From the NCBI GenBank assembly GCA_965214615.1, contig OZ243952.1, positions 1,488,001 through 1,552,000 of the forward strand: DNA of 64,000 nucleotides, in the 5' to 3' direction. This DNA is from CBDAUN01 sp965214615 (GTDB lineage Bacteria > Pseudomonadota > Gammaproteobacteria > Arenicellales > JAJDZL01). The translations under genes were made by a program, and so were the position numbers. The number at the start of each line of letters is the position of its first letter. Within the stretch, counting starts at the first letter, position 1. Positions 42,598 through 51,846 of this stretch are shown in pieces. The notes beneath the pieces were generated by a model that did not search any database, was not told the origin of the DNA, and saw only the letters and a program-made list of their open reading frames with translations.

Positions 42598-44052
42598 CTA
42601 CTGTGCAATGGATCCGTCGACCCATGGCAGAGCGCCGGAATCGAGAAGCCTGCGATGGATGAAATCTGCAATCGCCAGAAGCTTGATGTCATCGCCGTGC
42701 GGGGCGAGAATCTGCAAGCCCACGGGCATGCCGTTGGCGTCGGTTCCGGTGGGAACAGTCGCAGCGCATAAATTCAGAATGTTTGCGATGCAAGTGTTCT
42801 GCAGCACCAGAAGGTTGATCGACCTGTAGTTCGACATCGGTTCGAGTTCGCTCATTCTGGGCGGTGAAACCGGAACTGTCGGGCACACGATCGCATCGCA
42901 TTGGCTGAATGCCGGTAGCGCGGTTGAGGCAAACGTGCTCAGCCGGCGGACGCGCTTTAGGAATTCTACTGCATCGATGTCGCCCGCGATCTTGATGCGG
43001 TCGCTGATAATCGGATCAAGGCTGTGTTCCCACTGCGGAAGCTCTGATTGGAAAAATTCGATCAGTTCCGCCGAGACGGTTCCGCCGGAGTTTCTAAAGT
43101 CTACTGCCTGGCGCGCTTCGGGAAACGCGACATCGGCCAGTTCGGCCTTGTCGCTTGCGGCGGTCAGATCGAGTGCCTGTTCGCAGCTTTCGACAATCGA
43201 CGATTCGCTGGAAGACCACAGGAGATTGTCGGCTACTCCGAGGGTGAATCCGCTTTCCAGGCTGCGGTCGACATCCCGGCGCAGTAGTTCGTAGGACTCG
43301 CATTCAGGATCAATGGCGCTGAATGCCGCCATGAGATCGCACGTTCGCCGTGCGAGCACTCCCGGAACATCCAAGTAGCGGCTAAGGGGAATGATACCTT
43401 CGGTAGACCAGCGTCCCTTGCTGGGCTTGAATCCGATGTGGCCTGTGAACGAAGCAGGAATGCGCACCGAACCGGCGGTATCGCTGCCCATGGCGAGCAT
43501 CGCCGATCCTTCGGCCAGGCTGATGCCGGCTCCGGCGCTGGAACCGCCCGGAACACGATGGCTTTCAGAATCGAACGGGTTCCAGGGCGTGCCCCAGTGG
43601 TTGTTGACTCCGAGTCCGCCGTAGGCGAATTGCACGGTGTGCGTCTTGCCCATGATGACTGCACGCTGCTTGCGAATTGCATCGACGACCGGGCCGGTTT
43701 GATTCAGATGATCGGGCAGAGGCTCCGGGCCGCCGACGTAGAGCGGACATTCGGACAATGCATAGTTGTCCTTGATCGAAATCGGAATCCCGAGCAGCTT
43801 GCGTATTCGGGCGATTTCTGCATCCGAACGCACCATCTGATCGACAGTGCGGGCGCAGGCCAGCGCCTGCTCCGGCTGCCAGTGAACATAGGCATTCCAC
43901 TTCTCCGGACTTGCCTGGTGCTGCTCGATTGCGTGTTCAGTCAGCCTTGTGGCGGATACTGCACCGGATCTCAGCCATTGCGAGACTTGCTGGATCGAAT
44001 AACGGGTCAGTCGGTCAAAATCAATTTCCTGATGGCTGGCGTGCGCTGCCAT
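42598..44052 (-). CDS. Amidase (amidase signature family)
   Basis: A 484-residue amidase of the GatA/fatty-acid-amide-hydrolase superfamily. The Ser-cisSer-Lys triad is visible: LGIPISIKDNYAL (Lys), VPGGSSAGAGISLAEG (cis-Ser) and MGSDTAGSVRIPASFTG (nucleophile Ser). The substrate region is VNNHWGTPWNPFD. The ATG at 44052 with GGGGGTGA upstream is chosen; a longer frame to 44172 would overlap dgcA and encode unrelated sequence. The start is 4 bases from the dgcA stop. The context with dgcA/dgcN suggests an amide or N-acyl amino acid substrate, but this is inference; it is not gatA, as no gatB/gatC is nearby. Confidence 0.87.
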   Translation of the reverse strand: MAAHASHQEIDFDRLTRYSIQQVSQWLRSGAVSATRLTEHAIEQHQASPEKWNAYVHWQPEQALACARTVDQMVRSDAEIARIRKLLGIPISIKDNYALSECPLYVGGPEPLPDHLNQTGPVVDAIRKQRAVIMGKTHTVQFAYGGLGVNNHWGTPWNPFDSESHRVPGGSSAGAGISLAEGSAMLAMGSDTAGSVRIPASFTGHIGFKPSKGRWSTEGIIPLSRYLDVPGVLARRTCDLMAAFSAIDPECESYELLRRDVDRSLESGFTLGVADNLLWSSSESSIVESCEQALDLTAASDKAELADVAFPEARQAVDFRNSGGTVSAELIEFFQSELPQWEHSLDPIISDRIKIAGDIDAVEFLKRVRRLSTFASTALPAFSQCDAIVCPTVPVSPPRMSELEPMSNYRSINLLVLQNTCIANILNLCAATVPTGTDANGMPVGLQILAPHGDDIKLLAIADFIHRRLLDSGALPWVDGSIAQ

Positions 44053-44056
44053 TGTG

Positions 44057-45037
44057 TCACCCCCATAGAGTTCGCTGCGCAGGTTCGAACAGGCCGTCGC
44101 GGTATTGAATGCCGCCTTCGCGATCGGCATCGAGCCACAAGGGTGAATCCAGATCGACAAATGCAGCGTCATGAGTCAGCAGCATGGCGGGTGCAAGGGA
44201 GAGCGATGTCGCCATCATGCTTCCCACCATGATTTGCTTGTTGCGGCGCCGGATTTGCTCGGCGATCCGGACCGCATGCGTGAGCCCGCCCGTCTTGTCC
44301 AGCTTGATATTGAAAATTTCGTAGCAGTTGGACAGCCTTGCGAGATCATCGGTGTCGAAAAAAGACTCGTCAGCGCAAAGTGGAATTTCATACTCGCGGG
44401 ATTCGAGAATTTCGTCGGCTCCGGCAGGAAGCGGCTGTTCGATTGTTTCGATGCCGAGTTCGACAAGCCGAGGCATCAGGTCATCTAGCATTTGAATGGT
44501 CCATGCCTCATTGGCGTCGACGATCAATCGGGTTTCGGGGCAGGCGCGGCGAACCGCTTCGACCGATTCGAGAGCCATGGATTCGCCCAGCTTCAGCTTG
44601 AGCAGGGGGTAGTGGCTCACCTCGAGCGACGAGCGAGCCATGTCTTCCGGCGGTGCCATGCTTACGGTGTAGGCCCCGACAACAGGTTTTGGCTTTGGAA
44701 GCCGCCCCAATTTCCAGACCGGCGTGCCGCCTGCCTTTGCCTCCAGGTCCCACAGAGCGCAGTCAAGCGCATTGCGGGCGGCATTCGGGGCAAGCGCGCG
44801 AATCAGATCATCGCGCGACATGCCGTTGCGGATGTCTTCGGCGATATCGGAAATCGCATCCAGCGTTTGCTCGACAGTTTGCTCGTAGCGGGCATAGGGA
44901 ACTGCTTCGCCATGCGCCAGTGTGCCGGATTTGTTCAGTTCGACAACAACGACATCCACACTGGATCTGGACCCTCGCGAAATCGAAAACTTGTCTCGAA
45001 GGGGCCAGTTTTCGTGACGGGCATTGAGTTGAATCAT
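44057..45037 (-). CDS. dgcA: Enolase-superfamily epimerase/racemase, DgcA-type
   Basis: A 326-residue member of the dipeptide-epimerase branch of the enolase superfamily. The catalytic KxK is in PLLKLKLGES, metal ligands are in RLIVDANEAW, ETIEQPLPAGA and PLCADESFF, and the second catalytic Lys is in FNIKLDKTGGL. Homologues are annotated L-Ala-D/L-Glu epimerase; when paired with a DUF1611 gene they have been described as N-acetyl-D-glutamate racemase in a D-glutamate degradation route. Its start is directly after the dgcN stop (TAGATG), so the two are coupled. The pairing supports the Dgc reading over the peptidoglycan-recycling one. Confidence 0.82.
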   Translation of the reverse strand: MIQLNARHENWPLRDKFSISRGSRSSVDVVVVELNKSGTLAHGEAVPYARYEQTVEQTLDAISDIAEDIRNGMSRDDLIRALAPNAARNALDCALWDLEAKAGGTPVWKLGRLPKPKPVVGAYTVSMAPPEDMARSSLEVSHYPLLKLKLGESMALESVEAVRRACPETRLIVDANEAWTIQMLDDLMPRLVELGIETIEQPLPAGADEILESREYEIPLCADESFFDTDDLARLSNCYEIFNIKLDKTGGLTHAVRIAEQIRRRNKQIMVGSMMATSLSLAPAMLLTHDAAFVDLDSPLWLDADREGGIQYRDGLFEPAQRTLWG

Positions 45038-46045
45038 CTAGCCGGCAGCCTCGAGTTCATCGACAATGCGGTCGGTGCCTGTGACGAACGGGTCGACGCA
45101 GGGCAACTGGAATTGGTCTTCCATCTTTGCCAGATAGCCGATCCGGTCGTGTTTGCCGAGGTGCTTGGTATTGACCGAAATGCCGGCGAATCGCACCTTC
45201 GGATCGACCAGCCGGGCGGCCGACAGGTTGGTGTTCATTGATTCGCGAATTGAAGGCAGCGCCCGATCGGGCAGACCGCGCATATGGGTGCGTGTCGGTT
45301 CGTGGCACAGAATCAGGACATCAGGCTGGGCTCCGTGAAGCAGGCCGAGGCTGACTGCGGCGAATGACGGATGATGAAGAGATCCCTGTCCTTCTACGAT
45401 GTCCCAGTGCTCGGGGTCCGAGGCAGGACACAGTTGCTCGATTGATCCTGAAATGAAGTCGGCGATGACCGCGTCTACGGGCACACCGGAACCTTCGATG
45501 AATATGCCTGTCTGCCCTGTTGCTCTAAAGTCGGCCGGGATGTCTCTTGCGCGCATTGTTTCGCTGATGCTCAGTGCGGTATACATTTTTCCGACCGAGC
45601 AGTCGGTGCCGACGGTCAGCAGCCGGTGTCCGGTGCGCGGCAATCCAGATGCGACGTCGAACGGACCGTCTGGCTGTCTTACTTCGATGAGTTGGCCGCG
45701 GCTTTCGGTTGCCGCTTGCCTGATTTGCGCTATGGAGTTCAGCGGCGTATGCAAGCCGTTGGCTATCGACATGCCGTGCTGCAAAGCTTCGACAAGCGGG
45801 GAGATCCAGCTGTCCGGTATGACCCCGCCGCGGTTGGCTACGCCGATGACGAGCGTCTTTGCCCCGCGTTGGCTGGCTTCGGCGATCGACAATTGAGGGA
45901 GGGCAAGGTCTGCTGCGCAGTTCGGTAGCCTGAATTGTCCGATGCAGTCGCTTCCGCGCCATTCCACGACGCCGAATGCGGTTTTTGCGGCAAGGTCATC
46001 CGGCGCATCGCCGATAAAGATCAGGTATGGTTTTTCGAGTTTCAT
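45038..46045 (-). CDS. dgcN: DUF1611 P-loop protein, DgcN-type
   Basis: A 335-residue P-loop protein of the DUF1611 family. The Walker A-like loop is LLTVGTDCSVGKMYTALS, followed by FRATGQTGIFIEGSGVPVDA and VEGQGSLHHPSFAAVSLGLL. Homologues adjacent to dgcA are reported to convert D-glutamate into its N-acetyl form for racemisation. It is the first gene of the unit dgcN-dgcA-amidase-thioesterase, divergent from a class IV aminotransferase across 130 bases. Confidence 0.8.
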   Translation of the reverse strand: MKLEKPYLIFIGDAPDDLAAKTAFGVVEWRGSDCIGQFRLPNCAADLALPQLSIAEASQRGAKTLVIGVANRGGVIPDSWISPLVEALQHGMSIANGLHTPLNSIAQIRQAATESRGQLIEVRQPDGPFDVASGLPRTGHRLLTVGTDCSVGKMYTALSISETMRARDIPADFRATGQTGIFIEGSGVPVDAVIADFISGSIEQLCPASDPEHWDIVEGQGSLHHPSFAAVSLGLLHGAQPDVLILCHEPTRTHMRGLPDRALPSIRESMNTNLSAARLVDPKVRFAGISVNTKHLGKHDRIGYLAKMEDQFQLPCVDPFVTGTDRIVDELEAAG

Positions 46046-46120
46046 CCGAAGTGAGACTGAGTTGGTTAAATGTCAGTAAAATGGTTATATTGCCGTTCGC
46101 ACAATCGGTTGCAGGCGCGG

Positions 46121-46149
46121 TTGCGCGGTACTGAGCCGGTCATTATACG
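46121..46149 (+). promoter_or_regulatory. Weak candidate promoter of the aminotransferase gene
   Basis: TTGCGC (46121-46126) and TATACG (46144-46149) are 17 bases apart in the 130-base gap between the divergent dgcN and aminotransferase genes. Matches are 3 of 6 and 4 of 6. Position is right, strength is not convincing. Confidence 0.28.
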
Positions 46150-46175
46150 AATCATACAGGAACCCGATAAGATTG

Positions 46176-47096
46176 ATGAACAAGAGCATAGTCAAGAGCA
46201 TGGCGAACATTGACGGTCGCATCACGCCCATCGAGTCGGCTACGGTGCCGATTACGGACAGGGGATTTCTATACGGAGATTCGGTGTATGAGGTGTTCAG
46301 CACCTACGGCGGTGTTCCGCTATTTATGAAGGAGCATTTCGATCGGATTGAGAATTCCGCGCGGCTGATTGCATTGAATATTACTCAGTCGCGCGATCAG
46401 TTGACTGACGAAATCAAAAAGACTGTGCAGGCATCCGGCGCCGCGAAGGGGCACGACGTGTATGTGCGCTATCAGATTACCCGAGGAGAGGGCGCAATCG
46501 ATCTATATCCCGACCCTGAGCTTCAGACGCGGTTTGTCATCATTGTGACTGCGCTGAAGAAATGGCCGGCGCACTTGTACGAAGTCGGCATGACGATGGC
46601 GATTCCCCAGGTGCGTAGAAATCCGGCTGATGCCTTGGATCCGAACATCAAGGGCGGAAATTACCTGAACAATGTCATTGCGGTGATGCAGGCGAGAGAA
46701 CTGGGAGCTGATGAAAGCCTAATCCTGAGTTCCGAAGGACATGTGACTGAAGCGTCAAACAGCAATGTGTGGTTCGTTATCGGCGGCGAAGCGGTGACGC
46801 CGTCGGCCGGCAATCTGCGCGGCTTGACGAAGGCTGCGATTCACAAGGCATGCGCTGGCGAGGGGGTTCGGACCATTGAGCGGAAGATTCACAGCGACGA
46901 ACTATCGAGTGCGAGCGAGTGCTTTGTTAGCAGTGCTACGCGCGAAGTCATGCCGGTGCACAGTCTGCGTCTTGCTGACGGATCGATGGTGGAATTTCCT
47001 AAAGGCGGAGGTGACATGACGAAACGGATTCATGCCATCTATCGAAATTTTGTTGCCGACTATGTTCAGGCGCATGAATGTGAAGCAATGTTCTGA
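46176..47096 (+). CDS. Class IV aminotransferase, probable D-amino acid transaminase
   Basis: A 306-residue fold-type IV PLP enzyme. FLYGDSVYEVFSTYGGVPLF is the N-terminal block, NIKGGNYLNNVIAVMQA carries the PLP Lys, and LSSEGHVTEASNSNVWFV the PLP phosphate and ring contacts. RGLTKAAIHKAC and CFVSSATREVMPV complete the pattern. D-amino acid, branched-chain and 4-amino-4-deoxychorismate enzymes share this fold. The YGDSVYE loop and the neighbouring D-glutamate genes favour a D-amino acid aminotransferase acting with 2-oxoglutarate. The ATG at 46176 is preferred to the TTG one codon earlier. Confidence 0.83.
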   Translation: MNKSIVKSMANIDGRITPIESATVPITDRGFLYGDSVYEVFSTYGGVPLFMKEHFDRIENSARLIALNITQSRDQLTDEIKKTVQASGAAKGHDVYVRYQITRGEGAIDLYPDPELQTRFVIIVTALKKWPAHLYEVGMTMAIPQVRRNPADALDPNIKGGNYLNNVIAVMQARELGADESLILSSEGHVTEASNSNVWFVIGGEAVTPSAGNLRGLTKAAIHKACAGEGVRTIERKIHSDELSSASECFVSSATREVMPVHSLRLADGSMVEFPKGGGDMTKRIHAIYRNFVADYVQAHECEAMF

Positions 47097-47127
47097 GTTT
47101 CAGGCGCGAATGCATAGCGGTACCGCT

Positions 47128-48294
47128 TCAACCGATGATCCTTCGCATCAACCGTGGCAAGGAAATTATCGTAACCCCGTCACCCACTGAGAATTCGTCA
47201 TCTCCGCCGTAGACGATGAATTTGAATGTGGCTCCGACATCCTCGCAAGTTCGACTGAATACCTTGCTCACTTTCGGCGTATTGCCGAATTTAACTTCGA
47301 TCGCCCATATATCGTCATACGCAAAGCGAATGATCAAATCGATTTCAGCGCCGGCAGAGGTTTTGTAAAAGTAAGGCTTGGCATGAGTTGGGAGAATGGA
47401 AAGGATATTATCGATGACAAAGCCTTCCCAGCTTTTCCCAAGTACTGGATGTGAAAGCAATGAGTCGTAGCTCGCTATATCCAGCAACTGGTGAAGGATT
47501 CCGCTGTCTCGAATATAGTGTCGAGGAGATTTGATCAGCCTTTTTTTCGTATTTTCGTGCCATGGCAGCAAGCGTCTGACGAGTAGCAGATCTACCAGAG
47601 TATCCACATAGCGACTGACCGTTTTGCCGTCGACTTCAAGATTACCGGCGAGTTTCGAATAATTGATCACTTCACCCTGCAAATGAGCCAGCATCGTCCA
47701 AAGTCGCCGTAACCTGTTCGCTGGAATTGGAAACGCGAGCAACGGAATATCGCGCAGCAGGTACGTTGTAATTAAGTCTTCAAGCCAATTCATGCCGGAT
47801 TCATCGCTTGAAGCAAGATAGCTTTCGGGAAAGCCACCCTTTAGCCATCTTGAATTATGCGCGACTCTAGTGTCTTCAATTTCGAGGATATTCAGTCCGC
47901 CCAATTCCAAATAACTGATTCGTCCAGCCAGGCTTTCTGAAGTTTGACGCAACAGCCTCATCGAAGCGGAGCCAAGCAGCAGGAAGTGGCCGGCCTTTCG
48001 ACCGCGCCATCGATATTCATCGATCACTCCACGCAAAATGGGAAAAATTTCCGGAGTCTGCTGAATTTCGTCCAGTATGACCAACTGCTCACTGTGGTCT
48101 GAGAAAAAGCCCAAAGGATCATTCAGTCGCATTAGTTCTTTAGGATTCTGCAAGTCAACGTAGACAGAGTCGACTTGCTGCGCAATCGTCCGTGCAAGCG
48201 TTGTCTTCCCGACCTGTCGAGCACCGACGAGTGCGACCGCCGGGCGACTTTCGATCGCATTCAGAAGCGTGCCATGTAATGATCTGTTCAGCAT
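47128..48294 (-). CDS. AAA ATPase with DUF4143 (PD-(D/E)XK-like) domain
   Basis: A 388-residue protein with an N-terminal AAA_14 domain: Walker A VALVGARQVGKTTLART, Walker B VILDEIQQTPEIFPIL and sensor HFLLLGSASMRLLRQ. A winged-helix segment (SKLAGNLEVDGKTVSRYVDTL) follows. The C-terminal DUF4143 domain shows GKSWEGFVIDNIL, YKTSAGAEIDLII and WAIEVKFGNTP, a nuclease-like Glu/Asp-x-Lys pattern. Widespread, often strain-specific, function unproven. The ATG at 48294 is chosen; an in-frame codon at 48330 would add 12 residues. It converges with the aminotransferase gene. Confidence 0.87.
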   Translation of the reverse strand: MLNRSLHGTLLNAIESRPAVALVGARQVGKTTLARTIAQQVDSVYVDLQNPKELMRLNDPLGFFSDHSEQLVILDEIQQTPEIFPILRGVIDEYRWRGRKAGHFLLLGSASMRLLRQTSESLAGRISYLELGGLNILEIEDTRVAHNSRWLKGGFPESYLASSDESGMNWLEDLITTYLLRDIPLLAFPIPANRLRRLWTMLAHLQGEVINYSKLAGNLEVDGKTVSRYVDTLVDLLLVRRLLPWHENTKKRLIKSPRHYIRDSGILHQLLDIASYDSLLSHPVLGKSWEGFVIDNILSILPTHAKPYFYKTSAGAEIDLIIRFAYDDIWAIEVKFGNTPKVSKVFSRTCEDVGATFKFIVYGGDDEFSVGDGVTIISLPRLMRRIIG

Positions 48295-48654
48295 ATATTG
48301 TATTTTAGGAATAACATTCCGAAAAAACAAGGATTAATTTGAAAGTTTCCCTATTGGGAAGATTTTGTTCTTCCAAAATTTGCGCGGGTTGCTGTTTCGC
48401 TGGCAAAGCATCGTTTGCTTGGAAACTGAGGCGTCGAAAATCAGGCATCTCGGCTAGGTGCCAGAAAGGCTGAATTCGCCGACAGTTTCGATTTGTCGAA
48501 GCGCAAGATTGACAAGGCAATATACGACCGCAGATAGCGACCTGCCACTTCCTCGCGCACAAAAGACAGCTCCGCTGGCATGCAAACCCTTGTCAGCATG
48601 TGTCCAAAAACAGTCAGATGTGCGAGGCGGCGTGCTGCCAAGAGTTTGTCAGGA
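48295..48654. other. Non-coding stretch with no recognised gene
   Basis: About 360 bases between the ATPase gene and the terminator of the symporter gene, both on the minus strand. Open frames of 76-85 codons exist but show no recognisable family and are not called. The promoter of the ATPase gene is presumably in the AT-rich part near 48295-48340. Confidence 0.45.
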
Positions 48655-48693
48655 ACAAAAGAAAAGCGCACCCGCGACAGGCGGGTGCGCTTT
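48655..48693 (-). terminator. Strong rho-independent terminator of the symporter gene
   Basis: AAAGCGCACCCGC (48663-48675) and GCGGGTGCGCTTT (48681-48693) form a perfect 13-base-pair stem with a 5-base loop. Read on the minus strand, the stem is followed by a T-rich tail (CTTTTCTTTTG). It lies 28 bases after the symporter stop codon. Confidence 0.93.
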
Positions 48694-48721
48694 CCTGATT
48701 GCTAGGTTTTCGGAACTACCG

Positions 48722-50113
48722 CTATTTCAACCGTGTTCCGATTGGCCGGCCTTCGCTTTCGAAGTGCTCCCTGGTAACACGAAATACCATTGGTGCGAGC
48801 AACAGCAATCCGATCAGATTCGGAACCGCCATCAACCCGTTCAGGGTGTCGGACAAATTCCAAACGAAATCGACTTTCACACTGGCGAAGCTGAATGCAG
48901 CAAGCACCCACAGCGCCCGGTAGATCAGCAGACTCTTTTCGCTAAACAGATACTGCCAGCATCGTTCGCCGTAATAGGACCATCCGAGAATTGTGGTAAA
49001 GGCGAATACAACCAGCGCAATGGTAACGATGTATTGACCGCCCGCGATCGTCGTATCGAAACTCTGCGAAGTGAGCACCGCTCCGGTCAAGCCACTGCCG
49101 TCTGCGCCGGTCATCATCCAGGCGCCGGAAGTCAGAATCACTAAAGCTGTCATTGTGCAAACGACCAGAGTGTCAATGAAGGTTCCGAGCATCGCGATGA
49201 TTCCCTGGCGAACCGGATTATTGGTTTGCGCGGCCGCATGGGCGATCGCTGCCGAACCAAGACCCGACTCGTTCGAAAACACGCCGCGAGCAACACCGAA
49301 ACGTATCGCTGCTGCAACAGCAGCTCCGGCAAATCCGCCTGTTGCGGCGGCCGGTGTGAACGCGTAGGTGAAGATCATTCCGAATGCTTCCGGAACTTTC
49401 GCGATGTTGATCAGTATGATGACGATAGATGCGCCGAGATACAGGACGATCATTGTCGGAACCAGCTTACCGGCGACATCGCCGATACGGCGGATTCCGC
49501 CGAGAATAACGAAAGCGACCAGAACCGCAACGACAGCACCGGTGATCCAGGTAGGAATACTGAAGCTTGAGCCGAGGGCGAGAGCCATTGAGTTGACCTG
49601 GACGGCGTTGCCGATTCCGAATGCGGCAATCGCGCCGAAAATTGCGAATGCCAGGCCCAGGTATTTACCCAGTTCAGGTGCGAACTCTCCCACGCCATTT
49701 CGCAGATAGTACATTGGCCCGCCGACAAATTTTCCGTTCTTGTCGACTTCCCGATACTTTACTGCGCATACGGCTTCGGCGTATTTGGTCGCCATCCCGA
49801 AAAGCGCGATCAGCCACATGTAGAAGATCGCTCCCGGGCCTCCGAGTGCGATCGCTGTTGCTACACCGGCGATGTTTCCCGTTCCGACAGTTGCAGACAG
49901 CGCTGTCATAAGTGCATTGAAAGGCTTTACTTCTCCTTCGCCGCTAGGCGCGCTCTTATCGAACAGTAGCTTGAACCCGTACGTCACCTTTCGCCAAGGC
50001 ATAAAGACAAGGCCTAGGGTCAGCAATACGCCGGTTACTCCGAGCATGCCTAGCATGGGAGGTCCCCACGCAAATGCATTAATGGAGTTAATGATCGAAT
50101 TCAATTGATCCAT
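48722..50113 (-). CDS. Alanine/glycine:cation symporter (AGCS family)
   Basis: A 463-residue inner-membrane transporter with about ten to eleven helices. The AGCS signature region reads FNALMTALSATVGTGNIAGV followed by ATAIALGGPGAIFYMW, then MWLIALFGMATKYAEAV. GVARGVFSNESGLGSAAIAH is the second conserved block. It imports alanine or glycine with Na+ or H+. Several family members also accept the D-isomer, which would suit the neighbouring D-amino acid genes and ddl, but this is inference. It is monocistronic, with its own terminator. Confidence 0.93.
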   Translation of the reverse strand: MDQLNSIINSINAFAWGPPMLGMLGVTGVLLTLGLVFMPWRKVTYGFKLLFDKSAPSGEGEVKPFNALMTALSATVGTGNIAGVATAIALGGPGAIFYMWLIALFGMATKYAEAVCAVKYREVDKNGKFVGGPMYYLRNGVGEFAPELGKYLGLAFAIFGAIAAFGIGNAVQVNSMALALGSSFSIPTWITGAVVAVLVAFVILGGIRRIGDVAGKLVPTMIVLYLGASIVIILINIAKVPEAFGMIFTYAFTPAAATGGFAGAAVAAAIRFGVARGVFSNESGLGSAAIAHAAAQTNNPVRQGIIAMLGTFIDTLVVCTMTALVILTSGAWMMTGADGSGLTGAVLTSQSFDTTIAGGQYIVTIALVVFAFTTILGWSYYGERCWQYLFSEKSLLIYRALWVLAAFSFASVKVDFVWNLSDTLNGLMAVPNLIGLLLLAPMVFRVTREHFESEGRPIGTRLK

Positions 50114-50662
50114 TGTTATTCTCCGTGGATTGTTTATTTTGGCTCGAAAAGATCGTATTCAAGGCAAGAATTGTGGACAATCTCCAGCAACACGAACTTA
50201 CGGGAACCCAAATTTAACGCGCTAGTATAACCCAAACAGTTGAATTTCCCGAAAACACATAAATGAATCAATACGGTGCCGGCCGAAATGCTGATGCCAA
50301 TCCCCGCTCCTTGCGACCAATGGTTCGCCCGCATGTCGCAGCAAGGGTGTGCCTTGAGGGTTCGCCGCGCTATGCGGTGATACTACTTTTAAGATGCGAT
50401 TTCTTTTATCTTGCAGCGCCCGATTTCGCAGCACCGATTCGGTGCTACAATACCGCTATGCGCGATTGTGGTCGGAATCAGTTCTGAGAATCAGCAAGAA
50501 TGACTGAAAAATCAATTACTCACGACAATGCGGACTGTGCAGCCATCGGCGCAGGAAGGATCGTATTTGATGAGTTTTCGGTCAACCGGCCGTGCTCATC
50601 AATTCTGCCAGGATGCCGCGGCACGTATCGCAGCAGATTCCACAGCCTGTAGGTGCGCTGCG
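50114..50662. other. Divergent intergenic region between the symporter and ddl
   Basis: About 550 bases with no recognised gene. A short palindrome GCACCG-ATT-CGGTGC (50431-50445) directly precedes TACAAT (50446-50451), which could be an operator next to a -10 element, but no -35 is found at normal spacing. A plus-strand frame from 50528 runs into ddl, and its first 45 codons do not look like Ddl. Confidence 0.45.
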
Positions 50663-51775
50663 TTGGCCCGATTAGATAGCAAACTACGGCTGGGACTCCT
50701 GTTTGGCGGTCGCTCATGCGAGCACGAGGTTTCTCTGATGTCTGCGAGGAACATCTATCAGGCACTGGATCCTGACCGCTTCGAAGTGCGTCTGATCGGC
50801 ATATCCAAGGACGGTCAATGGCTGCTTGATTACGATGTCAAGTCGATACAGGCGTCTTCGGTCGAAAGCGACGGCTTGCTGCCGGTCGCTCTGGATTACG
50901 CTGGTGACAAGTCCCTGACTGCTAGGAAGCAGCCGATTCGCGGGGCCGAGCAACTCGGTCCGCTCGATGTGATATTCCCGGTTCTCCACGGCCCCTTCGG
51001 CGAAGATGGAACGGTGCAAGGACTCCTGGAACTCGCCGACATCGCCTACGTGGGGTCGGGAGTCGCAGGCTCTGCAGTTGGCATGGACAAGGGTATCGCC
51101 AACATGGTGTTCGAAGCCGAAGGCATTCCGCAAGCGAAGTTCAAGCAATTTCGGGTCGCTCAATGGGAGGCGGACCCCGAAGCGGTGTACGAATCGCTGA
51201 GTGCAGATCTGAGCTATCCAATGTTTGTCAAGCCGGCTAATCTTGGATCAAGCGTAGGCATTTCCAAAGTGTCAGACCCTCGGTCGCTGGCTGCGGCATT
51301 TGCGCAAGCGGCGCAATTCGACATCAAGATTGTAGTGGAGGAGAGTCTGGAAAACTGCCACGAGGTGGAAGTGTCCATACTCGGAAATGAAGCTCCGCAA
51401 GCTTCAACAGTCGGCGAAATCGTGCCCGGAGGCGAATTCTACGACTACAGCGACAAATACCTGGACGGTACGGCGCAACTGCTCATACCAGCCCGGATAT
51501 CGGATGCTCAGGCCAAACAGGTGCAAGACTACGCGATTCGCGCATTCAAAGCAGTTGATGCCGCAGGACTCGCACGGGTTGATTTCTTTGCTTCCAAGGA
51601 TTCTTCTGACGTGTACATTAATGAAATCAATACAATGCCGGGCTTTACAAATATCAGCATGTATCCGAAGCTGTGGGAAGCAAGCGGCATCGGCTATGCA
51701 GATCTGATCGAAATGCTCATCGAGCTGGCATTGGAGCGGCGAAGGCGCAAGAATGTCTTGCGCACCGCGTTTTAG
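50663..51775 (+). CDS. ddl: D-alanine--D-alanine ligase
   Basis: A 370-residue ATP-grasp ligase making the D-Ala-D-Ala terminus of peptidoglycan precursors. It begins LRLGLLFGGRSCEHEVSLMS. Further blocks are FPVLHGPFGEDGTVQGLLE, YVGSGVAGSAVGMDKGI, FVKPANLGSSVGISKV, SDKYLDGTAQLLIPA and VYINEINTMPGFTNISMYP. It resembles the DdlA/VanA length class rather than the 300-residue DdlB. The TTG at 50663, with AGG nine bases upstream, gives the usual length; an ATG at 50528 would add 45 atypical residues. It is not in the mur cluster, so it may be a second ligase. Confidence 0.93.
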   Translation: MARLDSKLRLGLLFGGRSCEHEVSLMSARNIYQALDPDRFEVRLIGISKDGQWLLDYDVKSIQASSVESDGLLPVALDYAGDKSLTARKQPIRGAEQLGPLDVIFPVLHGPFGEDGTVQGLLELADIAYVGSGVAGSAVGMDKGIANMVFEAEGIPQAKFKQFRVAQWEADPEAVYESLSADLSYPMFVKPANLGSSVGISKVSDPRSLAAAFAQAAQFDIKIVVEESLENCHEVEVSILGNEAPQASTVGEIVPGGEFYDYSDKYLDGTAQLLIPARISDAQAKQVQDYAIRAFKAVDAAGLARVDFFASKDSSDVYINEINTMPGFTNISMYPKLWEASGIGYADLIEMLIELALERRRRKNVLRTAF

Positions 51776-51846
51776 GCCACCGGGTCGGTTGATGCGCATC
51801 GAATCAAGAACTGCAGATTTATTCAAGTGGAATTACGAGTTCCAAG

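Noticed and set aside
44053..44172. N-terminal extension of the amidase frame
   Set aside because: It overlaps dgcA, and the ATG at 44052 has a good ribosome site and the expected N-terminus.
48441..48671. 76-codon minus-strand frame between the DUF4143 ATPase and the symporter
   Set aside because: No similarity to any family I know, and it runs into the symporter terminator hairpin.
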